Assembly (NCBI RefSeq): GCF_000383595.1
Contig: NZ_KB911581.1
Location: 8,329,519 to 8,393,518, forward strand
Source of the DNA: Streptomyces bottropensis ATCC 25435
GTDB lineage: Bacteria > Actinomycetota > Actinomycetes > Streptomycetales > Streptomycetaceae
Length of the DNA: 64,000 nt
Direction of reading: 5' to 3'
Below are positions 39,940 to 48,569 of this stretch, piece after piece. A model generated the notes under the pieces. That model searched no databases, had not been told where the DNA came from, and worked only from the letters and a program-made list of their open reading frames with translations. Every line of letters begins with the position of its first letter. Position 1 is the stretch's first letter. Position numbers and translations under genes: made by a program.

Positions 39940-40430
39940 CGGGCGAACGCGTTCACGACCTCCACCTCGTCCACCTTGCCGTCGGCGTCGGTGTCGAGCG
40001 TGGCGGCGGCGGCCGCGCAGACCTCCTCCGGCGCGCCGAGAGCCTTGAGGACCCGGGCGGCCTCCTCGACCGAGGCCTTTCCGTCCCCGTCGGCGTCCGC
40101 GACCGCCAGGGCGGCGTGCAGGAAGGGGCGGGCGATCTCGGCGAATCGGTCGGGGTTGTCGCGCAGTCGCTTGACCGCGCCGTTCACGAACTCGTCCCGG
40201 GTGATGCGCTGGTCGCCGTCCCGGTCCGCTATGCCGGCCATGCCCTGCCAGAAGGCCTCGGCGCCGCCGTAGAGGGCCTGGCCCTTGTCCGAACGTGCGG
40301 TGGTGCCGAACTCGTTGAGAACCGCCTTGCTCGCCGCGCTGAAGTCCTCGCGGTCGATCCAGCCGTTGCCGTCCTGGTCGAAGGTGGCGAACCGGGCGGC
40401 GATCCTGCGCTCGTACTCGCTGCTGACCAT
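39918..40430 (-). CDS. EF-hand calcium-binding protein (calerythrin-like)
   Basis: 170 residues with four EF-hand loops in order: DQDGNGWIDREDF near residue 18, DRDGDQRITRDEF near 69, DADGDGKASVEEA near 113 and DTDADGKVDEVEV near 146. The layout matches calerythrin/sarcoplasmic-type actinobacterial calcium-buffer proteins. The first, third and fourth loops look canonical. Probably cytosolic. Function in Streptomyces is linked loosely to development and calcium buffering. It overlaps the convergent ligase gene at the 3' end. Confidence 0.9.
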   Translation of the reverse strand: MVSSEYERRIAARFATFDQDGNGWIDREDFSAASKAVLNEFGTTARSDKGQALYGGAEAFWQGMAGIADRDGDQRITRDEFVNGAVKRLRDNPDRFAEIARPFLHAALAVADADGDGKASVEEAARVLKALGAPEEVCAAAAATLDTDADGKVDEVEVVNAFARYFTVPE

Positions 40431-40629
40431 GTCTCTCGGGGCCCGCCTTACGTCAAGTGGGGTGCTTCTCGGACGGAGCGTACGACGTCAGAGGCCCGGA
40501 GGGAGCGCGAAAGCGTCGCTTGTACCAAGACTGCGGGAATTCCGGGACAACTGTGTGGCCACCGGGACGCCACCGCGTGCGACAGCTCAGCTCACACGTA
40601 CGTACTGCTCATCGGGAGAGGTGCCGAGG

Positions 40630-41067
40630 TCAGGCCGACAGTGGGCCGACCTCCTCCTCGGGCTCCGGTACGACCGCCGAGGCGACGTCGGGGTGGACGT
40701 CGAAGAGGCGGCGGACGCCGAGGGCGGCGAGCACGCGGTTGACATGCGCGCCCTGGGCCGGTCCGCCGCCCGCGTGGCCGTCGGCGGGGAGGATCAGCTT
40801 GAGCCGTCCCCGGCAGGAGCGCAGGAGGCGGCGGGTGGCGATGAGGACCCCCACTCCGCTGGAGTCGCAGAAGACGACGTCGGAGAGGTCCAGGACGAGG
40901 CTTCGGCGGCCGTCGGCCACCGCCTCGTGCACCCGCTGCCGCAGCAGGGGCGAGGTGACCAGGTCCATCTCACCGGACACGTGCAGCACGACCCACTCGC
41001 CCCGCTCGCCCGGTAGGCCCTGCCCGTCCTGCCCGTCCTGATCGCCGTCGGTCACTTCGAACGTCAC
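40630..41067 (-). CDS. STAS-domain anti-sigma factor antagonist
   Basis: 145 residues. The STAS fold includes WVVLHVSGEMDLVTSPLLRQ and the phosphorylation-site loop VLDLSDVVFCDSSGVGVLIA (Ser in DSSGVG). It would bind an RsbW-type anti-sigma kinase in partner switching; the HATPase gene at 33.7 kb and the many others in such genomes are possible partners. An extra Asp/Gly/Gln-rich segment lies at residues 6-22. GTG 41067 has AGAGG at 8-nt spacing; the longer frame upstream has non-coding composition. Confidence 0.85.
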   Translation of the reverse strand: MTFEVTDGDQDGQDGQGLPGERGEWVVLHVSGEMDLVTSPLLRQRVHEAVADGRRSLVLDLSDVVFCDSSGVGVLIATRRLLRSCRGRLKLILPADGHAGGGPAQGAHVNRVLAALGVRRLFDVHPDVASAVVPEPEEEVGPLSA

Positions 41068-41602
41068 CGCGATGCCTCTCAGTCGCCGAACCGGAAGCCA
41101 CTGCACCGCTTCCTGCTTGCGCGGCTGCCCCGCCGTCGTTCCATGAAACACCCGCGGCCCGCCGAAAGAGCGGGGTAAGCGAGCCAATTCAGGGGCCTTT
41201 TCGGTGCGATTTCTATCGAGTACGGTCACATGTGATCGACTATTGATCGCGAATGGATGCGAAGCGGTCCTGAGCGGTCGGATCCATGCAGATCCGGCCA
41301 CATATGAGGTCGTACAAGCATACGAAAGGCGGGCGGACGCCCACGTGGGCGGCATGGAAACGGCTTGCGCCGGGGGTCATACCATCTCCGGCGCCACGAG
41401 GGGCGCACATTGCCATAAAGGGGCGTGCGCGGTCAGCGGTGCCGACTACATTCGGGACGGCAGTGCACGGAGGCTTGAAACGGTGCCCGGACCGGGCCGC
41501 TGCGACGCCGGACCGACGAGGGGTCGGTGACGGGTCGACACGGGGTCCACGGTCCGACGGTCATCAGGAACGGCGCAGGTACGAGCAGGGTGAGGGGGCC
41601 GT
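41068..41602. other. Divergent promoter region between the STAS and ECF sigma genes
   Basis: 535 bp without a gene, relatively AT-rich in the middle (41180-41330). It contains the 10-bp palindrome TCACATGTGA at 41226-41235. Both flanking genes start outward from here, so at least two promoters are expected; no hexamer pair was assigned with confidence. Confidence 0.5.
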
Positions 41603-42184
41603 ATGGCGACGAAGGACGCACCGCCCCGCTGGGACCGCAAGATGCAGCAGCGGCTGGCGCGAGGCGAGGCGGCGGCGCTCGGTGAGCTGTACGACCGGTT
41701 CGCGTCCCTCGTGCACGGGCTCGCCCACCGCGTCCTCGGTGACGAGCGGGGCGCCGACGGCATCACCCGCGAGGTGTTCCTCCAGCTCTGGGAGAACCCC
41801 GAGGCGTACGACCCCAAGCACGGCCCCCTGCGTTCCTGGGTTGCGGCGCTGACCCACCGCCTGGCGGTGCAGCGGCTGCGCGCCACCGAGACCGCCGCAC
41901 TCGCCCGGGGCGGCGAGGGCACCGCGGAGGACCTGGAGCGCAAGGTGCGCCACGCGTCGGTCGCGGCCCGCGCCGACTACATAGTGCAGGCGATGCCCAC
42001 ATCGCTGCGGGCCGCCCTGGAGCTGGCGTACTTCCAGCGCCGCGACTACCGCCAGACCGCCACCGACCTCGGCGTCACCGAGGACGAGGCCCGCCGCCGC
42101 CTGCGCCTCGGCCTGCAGCTCCTGTCCACCGCCCACGACACCCGTCCCTCCGGCACCCCGCCCGAACCCGGGGCCACGGCGTGA
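41603..42184 (+). CDS. ECF-type RNA polymerase sigma factor (SigK-like)
   Basis: 193 residues. Region 2 is seen in ALGELYDRFASLVHGLAHRV, TREVFLQLWENPEAYDP and LRSWVAALTHRLAVQRLR; region 4 in ALELAYFQRRDYRQTATDLG followed by VTEDEARRRLRLGLQLL. GAGGGGG precedes the ATG. The stop codon overlaps the start of the next gene (GTGA), which encodes its probable anti-sigma factor, so the pair forms a self-contained signalling module. Confidence 0.88.
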   Translation: MATKDAPPRWDRKMQQRLARGEAAALGELYDRFASLVHGLAHRVLGDERGADGITREVFLQLWENPEAYDPKHGPLRSWVAALTHRLAVQRLRATETAALARGGEGTAEDLERKVRHASVAARADYIVQAMPTSLRAALELAYFQRRDYRQTATDLGVTEDEARRRLRLGLQLLSTAHDTRPSGTPPEPGATA

Positions 42185-43533
42185 CCGGCGGACCGACCCC
42201 GTTCGGGGCCCCCGGCGACGACCCGGAGGAGCAGGGGCCCGGCGGCCCCCGCGACGGTGATGGTGACGGTGGCGGCGACGCGCCGGCCGGGCCGCCGCGC
42301 ATACCGCTGCCGCGTACCTCCGTGGAGGACACCGGGCTGCCACTGCCCGACCCCGCGCCGCCGACGGCACCCCCGGCGTCCCTCGTGCTGGAGCACCATG
42401 TGCTCAAGGCGCTGCTCGGGGCCTGGGCGCTGGCGGCGTGCTCGGCCGAGGAGGCGCTGGCCGTGGAGGAGCACCTCGGGTCGTGCGGGGCGTGCGCGGA
42501 CGAGGCGCGCCGGCTGCGGGAGGCCGTGGGGCTGCTCCACCCGCCGGAGAGCCTCGACCTGGATCCGTCGCTGCGCACCCAGGTGCTGGGCATCTGTCTG
42601 CGCCGCCGCCCGCCGCGCATCCCCGTGCCCGGCTGGGCCGCCCCGTACGACGCGGAGACGGCCCGGCTGGACGCGTTGCTGCAGGACATCGGGACCGCCG
42701 ACTGGCACGCGCCCGTACGGCTGCGCTGGTTCGAGGGCGTGGGGCCGGTGAGCCGGCGGACGACCGTCGCCGGGGTCATCGCCCATCTGCTCACCGTCGA
42801 CGGGATGGTGGCGGCCGCGCTCGGCCTGGACGACCCGCTCGGCGGGCTGGATCGCGAAGGCGACGAGCCCGTCGGCGGTACGCCGGAGGCGCGCACCGAG
42901 GCCTACTGGAAGGCGTCCCACTTCCCGCCGAACCGTGCCCTGCGCGCACCCTGGCGGCAACAGAGCCACGACATCGTCCGCACGGCGTCGTTCACGGGCG
43001 GTGGCGGTCCGGACGGCTCCGACAACTCCGGGCGCCTGCCGGTCTCGTACGGCGGCTTCGAGCTGCCCCTGCGCGACGCGATGCTGGACCGGGCGTTCGA
43101 GTGCTGGATCCACGCGGAGGACATCGCGGAGGCCGTGGACTACCCCTACGAGCCGCCCTCCGGCCGCGATCTGCACGGCATGATCGACCTGGCGGTCCGC
43201 ATGCTGCCGGTGTCCCTGGCCGAGCGCCGCCGGGCCGGCCTGGCGTCCCCACCCCCGCCCGGCCGCCACCTCGTACCGGCCGGCACCCCCGGCCGCAGCC
43301 TCCGCCTGGAGATCGAGGGCTCCGGCGGCGGCGAGTGGCTCATCCCCCTGGACTCCCCCGCGGCCCTCGGCTCCGCCGACCACGAGGTGGCCCACGTCGC
43401 CCTGGACGGCGTCGAGTTCTGCCGCCTGGCCGCCGGCCACGTCCCCCCGGAGGAAGCGGCGGCAGGCCAGGCCGGCGACCGCGAGGCAATCAAAGACGTC
43501 CTGCTCGCGGCGGCATCCCTGAGCCGGATGTAG
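42181..43533 (+). CDS. Zinc-finger anti-sigma factor fused to an MDMPI (mycothiol-dependent maleylpyruvate isomerase-like) domain
   Basis: 450 residues, soluble. After a Pro/Gly-rich N-terminus, residues about 72-115 form a zf-HC2/ZAS anti-sigma motif (ACSAEEALAVEEHLGSCGACADEA, cysteines and His in HxxxCxxC order; given here as family pattern). From about residue 150 a DinB/MDMPI-like helical bundle follows (WFEGVGPVSRRTTVAGVIAH, HLLTVDGMVAAALG, AFECWIHAEDIAEAVDYPYE). MDMPI proteins use mycothiol and a metal, so the fusion suggests thiol or small-molecule sensing coupled to sigma release. There is no membrane segment. The GTG start overlaps the sigma stop by four bases. Confidence 0.82.
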   Translation: MTGGPTPFGAPGDDPEEQGPGGPRDGDGDGGGDAPAGPPRIPLPRTSVEDTGLPLPDPAPPTAPPASLVLEHHVLKALLGAWALAACSAEEALAVEEHLGSCGACADEARRLREAVGLLHPPESLDLDPSLRTQVLGICLRRRPPRIPVPGWAAPYDAETARLDALLQDIGTADWHAPVRLRWFEGVGPVSRRTTVAGVIAHLLTVDGMVAAALGLDDPLGGLDREGDEPVGGTPEARTEAYWKASHFPPNRALRAPWRQQSHDIVRTASFTGGGGPDGSDNSGRLPVSYGGFELPLRDAMLDRAFECWIHAEDIAEAVDYPYEPPSGRDLHGMIDLAVRMLPVSLAERRRAGLASPPPPGRHLVPAGTPGRSLRLEIEGSGGGEWLIPLDSPAALGSADHEVAHVALDGVEFCRLAAGHVPPEEAAAGQAGDREAIKDVLLAAASLSRM

Positions 43534-43570
43534 GAGCCCGGGAAGAGCGCAGTTCTTCCAGTCCCGCAGC

Positions 43571-43648
43571 CCTTCAGGGGCGCGAGGAACCGCGCGACTG
43601 AAACGGGCGCAGCCCGCTCAGGGGCGCGGGGAACTGCGCGAGCAACCA
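43571..43648. repeat. Two direct copies of the dispersed GGCGCGGGGAACTGCGCGA element
   Basis: Copies at about 43571-43600 (diverged) and 43616-43648 (near-consensus), in the gap between convergent genes. Ten consecutive C residues at 43696-43705 follow, shortly before the purU 3' end. Confidence 0.7.
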
Positions 43649-43719
43649 CCCACGACCCGCACCCGCCAACACAGCAGTCGCCCCCGACCCTGAGGCCCCC
43701 CCCCCGCCCGGCGGAGCCC

Positions 43720-44601
43720 CTACGCGAAGACGACCGTCCGCCGCCCGTTCATCAGAATCCGCCGCTCCGCATGCCACTTGACCGCCCGCGCCAACGCCTG
43801 GCACTCCACGTCCCGCCCGACCGCGACCAGCCCCTCGGGCGTCACCCCGTGCCCCACCCGCTCGACCTCCTGCTCGATGATCGGCCCCTCGTCGAGGTCG
43901 GCGGTCACATAGTGCGCCGTCGCCCCGATCAGCTTCACACCCCGCGCATGCGCCTGGTGGTACGGCTTCGCACCCTTGAAGCTCGGCAGGAAGGAGTGGT
44001 GGATGTTGATGATGCGACCGCTCAGCTGCTTGCAGAGGTCATCGGAGAGGACCTGCATGTAGCGGGCCAGAACGACCAGCTCGACCTTCTCCTCGCGCAC
44101 GATCTCCAGCACCCGCGCCTCGGCCTGCGCCTTGGTGTCCTTGGTCACCGGGATGTGGTGGAAGGGGATGTCGTACGACCCCACCAGCTCGGCGAAGTCG
44201 GTGTGGTTGGAGACGACGGCCGCGATCTCCACCGGCAGCGCCCCGATGCTGGCCCGGAAGAGCAGGTCGTTCAGACAGTGCCCGAACCTGCTGACCATCA
44301 GGACGATGCGCATCTTCTCGTCGGCCAGGTTGATCTGCCAGTCCATCTGGAAGGAGTCACCGATCGCCGCGAAGCTGGCCCGCAGCTTCTCCACGTTCAC
44401 CGGCGCCTCCGCCGAGAAGTGGACGCGCATGAAGAACAGTCCCGTGTCGTGGTCGCCGAACTGCTGGCTGTCCTCGATGTTGCCGCCGGTCATGAAGAGG
44501 TAGCTCGACACGGCGTGCACGATGCCCGGCTTGTCCGGGCAGGCGAGGGTGAGGACGTACTGGTCGGCGGGCGCCGCGGCTCGGGTGGACTGCGCGTTCA
44601 T
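43720..44601 (-). CDS. purU: Formyltetrahydrofolate deformylase
   Basis: 293 residues. Hydrolyses 10-formyl-THF to formate and THF, balancing one-carbon pools for purine synthesis. The N-terminal ACT domain (VLTLACPDKPGIVHAVSSYL, about 16-95) is followed by the formyltransferase-fold domain with RIVLMVSRFGHCLNDLLFR, IINIHHSFLPSFKGAKPYHQ and GVKLIGATAHYVTADLDEGPI, containing the conserved Asn-His-Asp type active-site region (NIHHSFLP, ATAHYV, DLDEGP). Length and order match known PurU proteins. The gene is monocistronic by spacing. Confidence 0.95.
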   Translation of the reverse strand: MNAQSTRAAAPADQYVLTLACPDKPGIVHAVSSYLFMTGGNIEDSQQFGDHDTGLFFMRVHFSAEAPVNVEKLRASFAAIGDSFQMDWQINLADEKMRIVLMVSRFGHCLNDLLFRASIGALPVEIAAVVSNHTDFAELVGSYDIPFHHIPVTKDTKAQAEARVLEIVREEKVELVVLARYMQVLSDDLCKQLSGRIINIHHSFLPSFKGAKPYHQAHARGVKLIGATAHYVTADLDEGPIIEQEVERVGHGVTPEGLVAVGRDVECQALARAVKWHAERRILMNGRRTVVFA

Positions 44602-44708
44602 GCCCGACAGGGTCCCATATGGCGTACCCGGGTCGGCAACCGTCCCGAGGACCGGACCACCCGCCCGCCCCTCGCCCGTCCCTCGCGCCCCGCCCGCCCT
44701 CCCGGCCC

Positions 44709-45209
44709 CTACGCCGCCCGCGTCATGATCCGCAGCACCTCAAGGGTGCGCGGCGGCGTGTCCGGGTCCTCCCCATCGCTCGCCGAGAGGCGTACGTGGG
44801 CCTCACGAGCGGCGCGGACGGCCTCGGGCCAGGCCTCGTGGTCGACGTAGGCGGAGACGGGCGCGTCCGGGCCGACCTGGTGCATGATCCGCAGCACGCG
44901 CAGCACGGCGGTGTCGACGAGGGCGGCCTCCTGGGCGTCACGGAAGATCGTGCCCACGTACTTCTCGGCGGACCAGTTGTCCAGCCAGGTGTCCTCGACC
45001 AGGCGGTACACGGCGTCGGTGACGTCCCCGTACCCGTCGACACCGGCCAGCCAGACATTCTGCTGGAACGCGGGGTCGGAGAGCATGTGCAGCGCGGAGC
45101 GCACATTGCTGCGCCAGCGCCACCACGGCATGTCGTTCAGTGGCATGTCGCCCATGGTGGATGAGCGACGCCCGCGACGGGAAGGGGTCTCCGGACCTTG
45201 GACGGTCAT
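44709..45209 (-). CDS. SCO4402-family protein of unknown function
   Basis: 166 residues, soluble, Trp-rich (MPWWRWRSNVRSALHMLSDP, NVWLAGVDGYGDVTDAVYRL, EDTWLDNWSAEKYVGTIFRD). The sequence and its position after purU match the family named for S. coelicolor SCO4402; no function is known. ATG 45209 was chosen; the frame is open to 45269 but the extra residues look non-coding. Confidence 0.75.
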   Translation of the reverse strand: MTVQGPETPSRRGRRSSTMGDMPLNDMPWWRWRSNVRSALHMLSDPAFQQNVWLAGVDGYGDVTDAVYRLVEDTWLDNWSAEKYVGTIFRDAQEAALVDTAVLRVLRIMHQVGPDAPVSAYVDHEAWPEAVRAAREAHVRLSASDGEDPDTPPRTLEVLRIMTRAA

Positions 45210-45337
45210 CGATCGTGCGTTCCTCTCTGCAGCCACGCGAAAATACGATCGTAGCTCTTCGTAATTCACCTCCCGGTCACCTCACGTCGACCATCCGTCA
45301 CACCCGGGTTGGCGGTGTGGCGGAATCGTGCGGAGCC

Positions 45338-46642
45338 ATGACTGGTTCCCGGGCACGACGGACCCCTCCGTTCACCGACCTCCCCCTAGGGCTCGCCAAA
45401 CGCCTGGTCAGGGCCACCACACTGGCGGCGTGTGCGTCACTCGTCGCCGGGTGCGGGGTCGTCCCCGGTACCACGGGGGGTACCGGGGACGACACCGTCA
45501 CCGTCATGACCTGGGCCCCGGAGAAGACGTCCGCCACCAACAAGCCCGGTATGCCCGCCATGGCGAAGGCGTACGCCCGCTGGATCAACGCCAACGGTGG
45601 CATCAACGGCCGCGAACTCAAGATCCTGACCTGCAACGACCACAACGAGACCGTGACCGCCGCGAAGTGCGCCCGTCGCGCCGCCGACGAGAACGTCGTC
45701 GCGGTCGTCGGGTCCTACAGCCAGCACGGCCGTTCCTATCTCGCCCCGCTGGAGTCCGCGGGCATCCCGTACATCGGCGGCTACGGCGTCACCGACGACG
45801 AGTTCGCCAGCGCGCTGTCCTATCCGGTCAACGGCGGGCAGGCCTCCCTCATGGCCGGCCTCGGTGAGCAGCTGGCCAAGACGTGCGGCCCGGTCGCCCT
45901 CGTACGCCCCGACTCGATCGCCGGCGACCAGCTGCCGCTGCTGCTGGACTCGGGACTGCGGTCCGGGGGCCATCGGGGATCCGAGGACCAGCTGGCGGCC
46001 GAGGACGCGACCGAGTACGGCGGGCACGCCCGGGAGGCCCTGCGGCGGGCCGCCTCCGATCCGGCCACGGAGGGCTGTGTGGTCCCGGCGCTCGGCGACC
46101 GCACCTTCACCTTCATGGACTCCTTCCGCCGGGACCGCGGGGACTACCCGTCCGTCCGCACCGGAACCGTCCTCGGCAGCGTCGACCAGACGGTGATCGA
46201 CACGACCGGCGGCAGGTCGGGGCCGTACGAGGGGGCGTACGTCACCGGCTGGTACCCGGTGGAGACCGACAAACGGTGGGACCGGATGAAGCAGGTGATC
46301 CGGGAGCACGCGTTCGACGACAACCGGATCGACCCGGCGGACCCGGGTGTGCAGACCACGTGGATCGCGTACACCGTCCTGCGGGCCGCCCTGCAGAAGA
46401 TCGGCGACAGCGAGGTGACCGCCCAGGCGATCCGCCGCGTCCTCGACGGCGGCCTGACGGTCACCACGGGCGGCCTCACCCCACCTCTGAGGTGGCGCTT
46501 CGAAGACCTCATCGCCTCCGCGGGCTTCCCCCGCCTCATCAACCCGGAAGTCACCTTCCAGGTGGTCCGCAAGGGCCGGCTGGTCGCCGCACGCCGGGAC
46601 TTCGTGAACGTGGAGAAGACACTGGTGGAGGCGGAGAGCTGA
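45338..46642 (+). CDS. Lipoprotein of the branched-chain amino-acid/periplasmic-binding (type 1) family
   Basis: 434 residues. A signal region ends in a lipobox, ASLVAGC, with the lipidated Cys near residue 39 (preceded by KRLVRATTLAAC). The mature part has the type-1 periplasmic-binding fold: VMTWAPEKTSATNKPGMPAM, YARWINANGGINGRELKIL, VVAVVGSYSQHGRSYLAPLE and SAGIPYIGGYGVTDDEF. It is an ABC solute-binding protein without adjacent permease genes. ATG 45338 has GGAG close upstream. Orphan binding proteins may act in sensing. Confidence 0.85.
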   Translation: MTGSRARRTPPFTDLPLGLAKRLVRATTLAACASLVAGCGVVPGTTGGTGDDTVTVMTWAPEKTSATNKPGMPAMAKAYARWINANGGINGRELKILTCNDHNETVTAAKCARRAADENVVAVVGSYSQHGRSYLAPLESAGIPYIGGYGVTDDEFASALSYPVNGGQASLMAGLGEQLAKTCGPVALVRPDSIAGDQLPLLLDSGLRSGGHRGSEDQLAAEDATEYGGHAREALRRAASDPATEGCVVPALGDRTFTFMDSFRRDRGDYPSVRTGTVLGSVDQTVIDTTGGRSGPYEGAYVTGWYPVETDKRWDRMKQVIREHAFDDNRIDPADPGVQTTWIAYTVLRAALQKIGDSEVTAQAIRRVLDGGLTVTTGGLTPPLRWRFEDLIASAGFPRLINPEVTFQVVRKGRLVAARRDFVNVEKTLVEAES

Positions 46643-46765
46643 GCGGACCGGGCGGCGCCGGGACGGAGCGCCGGCCGAAGGGCTCCGGCCGGCACGCTCC
46701 GTCTCCGTCTCCGGGTCCGACTGCGGCTCCGACTGCGGCCGCAGCGCCGTGGCCGCGCCGCTTCG

Positions 46766-48412
46766 CTAGAGCTGGACCGCCTGGCGCGTGGTCAGGCCGT
46801 AGGTCGTGGCGATGGTGTTCCAGAGCTTGGCGGCCTTGGCCTTCTCCGCGCTGGCGGTACCGCTGGCCGCGTCGCCGGCCCGGGTCTGGCCGGTGGGGCG
46901 CGCCTGGCCCTTCTTGCAGCCCTTCCTGCCGGCGCTCTGGTCGGCCCACGCGGCGTAGTGGTTGTCGGCGGAGGCGGAGGCCTGCCACGCCTTGGTGAGC
47001 GAGGTGGTCAGGGCCTCGTGGTCGGGCAGCTTGTCGACGGACAGTCCGCCGAGCCGGGTCACCAGCTCGTTGCGCTGCTTCGCCGCGTCCCGCAGATCGG
47101 TGGCGGCCTGCCCCAGGTTCGTGCAGGTCCTGATGTTCCCGACCGCCTTGATCACGCTGTTCCGGCTGTTGCCGCTGTCCGCCAGCAGCTTGTCCAGCGC
47201 GACCGCCTGCTCCTTCGCCGGATCGGCCGCCGCTGACTCCGACTCCTCGGGCGCCCCGGTCGCCGCCACGGGCTTGTTGTCGCTCGGCGAGTCCTTGTCC
47301 CCCGACCCGGCCATCAGCGCACCCGCCCCGATGCCGAGCACGGCGATCCCCACCCCGACGAGCGCGATGAGCGGCACCCGGGACTTCGTACGGCCGCCCC
47401 CGCCGCCCCCGCCGTCCCGTCTCGCGCCGGCCCGCCCGGCGTGACCACCGTGACCGCCGTGACCGCCATGACCGGAGGGCCCGCCCGGGCCCCGCGGCGG
47501 CTGCGGGGCAGCCGTGTGGTCGATCTTCGGCATCTGCTGCGTGGCCCCGGCGGCACCCTCCGCCGCCGCGTCGCTGCGGAAGAGGCTGTCGAACACGTCC
47601 GGCTGCTGCTGGGGCGGGCTCGGCCGCCGCGGCCCCGGCGCACCGTACGGCCGCGGCTGGGCCGGCGCCTGCGCGGCCACCGGGGGTATGAACTGCGTCG
47701 GCTGGGCGTCCGGGTTCCCGGCGGGCGCCGTGTGCGGGGGCTGTCCGGGGTGGCCGACGGGCGGCAGGGGCCCGGCGCCGTGGTCCGGCACCCGCCCGAG
47801 GTACGCCGTCGCGTCGGCCGACGCCTCCGGCGGCAGCGCGCCCGGCCCGACCGGCGGCAGGAACTGCGTGGGGGCCTCCGCGGCGGGCTCCTGCGCGGCC
47901 ACCGGCGGTATGTACTGCGTCGCGCCTTCGTCCATGGGCATGGGCCCGGTCGCCGGTACGTAGGGGATGTACTGGGTGGCCCCCTCGTCCACGGGTGCCT
48001 GCGGCGGGGCCGCCTCACCCGCGGCCGGCGGCAGCGGCGAACCCGAGCCCGTCCCGCCGTATCCCCCGAGGCCGTACTCCGGCCCCGGGGAGCCCTCGGG
48101 CGGCAGCGGCGTCCCGCCCTGGCTGCCGTACGCGGCCTGGGCCCCGTACGGGTCGTAGGGGCCGTGCGCGCCCTGACCGCCCCACTCCGGAGCGGGCGGC
48201 GCGGACGGCGCGCTGTTCCAGTGGCCGGCGGGCGCCGCGGCCTCCTCGGAACCCCACTGCCGCTGCTGGTCCCACGGCTGGGCCGGGGCAGGCGGCAGCG
48301 GCGCCGGTGGCAGATCGCTCGGATGGAGCGGCGCCCCACCGTCCGAGGGCAGCACGATGCCTTCGCGCGCGGTCCGCGCCGAGGGCTCCTCGCCCTGTCC
48401 ACTCTGCGTCAC
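46766..48412 (-). CDS. Proline-rich single-pass membrane protein with repeated TQ(Y/F)(I/L)PP motifs
   Basis: 548 residues. A disordered N-terminal cytoplasmic region of about 345 residues is rich in Pro/Gly/Ala/Gln and carries four repeats: EGATQYIPYVP, EGATQYIPPVA, EAPTQFLPPVG and AQPTQFIPPVA. A His/Gly-rich and basic stretch (GHGGHGGHGGH; RRDGGGGGGGRTKSR) precedes one membrane helix (VPLIALVGVGIAVLGIGAGAL), then an outside domain of about 180 residues with two cysteines (IRTCTNLG and GRKGCKKG). The Thr-containing repeats look like phosphorylation or FHA-docking motifs. No enzymatic domain is visible. Confidence 0.7.
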   Translation of the reverse strand: MTQSGQGEEPSARTAREGIVLPSDGGAPLHPSDLPPAPLPPAPAQPWDQQRQWGSEEAAAPAGHWNSAPSAPPAPEWGGQGAHGPYDPYGAQAAYGSQGGTPLPPEGSPGPEYGLGGYGGTGSGSPLPPAAGEAAPPQAPVDEGATQYIPYVPATGPMPMDEGATQYIPPVAAQEPAAEAPTQFLPPVGPGALPPEASADATAYLGRVPDHGAGPLPPVGHPGQPPHTAPAGNPDAQPTQFIPPVAAQAPAQPRPYGAPGPRRPSPPQQQPDVFDSLFRSDAAAEGAAGATQQMPKIDHTAAPQPPRGPGGPSGHGGHGGHGGHAGRAGARRDGGGGGGGRTKSRVPLIALVGVGIAVLGIGAGALMAGSGDKDSPSDNKPVAATGAPEESESAAADPAKEQAVALDKLLADSGNSRNSVIKAVGNIRTCTNLGQAATDLRDAAKQRNELVTRLGGLSVDKLPDHEALTTSLTKAWQASASADNHYAAWADQSAGRKGCKKGQARPTGQTRAGDAASGTASAEKAKAAKLWNTIATTYGLTTRQAVQL

Positions 48413-48569
48413 CGAGACTCCTACGAATGGGGGACTTGCGGAATCGTCGACTCACGCTACCGGTTCCGGATGACGGCCCACGCACCACCCGCGCCCCGAC
48501 GAGGGGGCGAAGCCACCCTCAGGGGCGCGGTAACCACGTGAGCCACCCCAGTACCCCACCCACGGCGCT

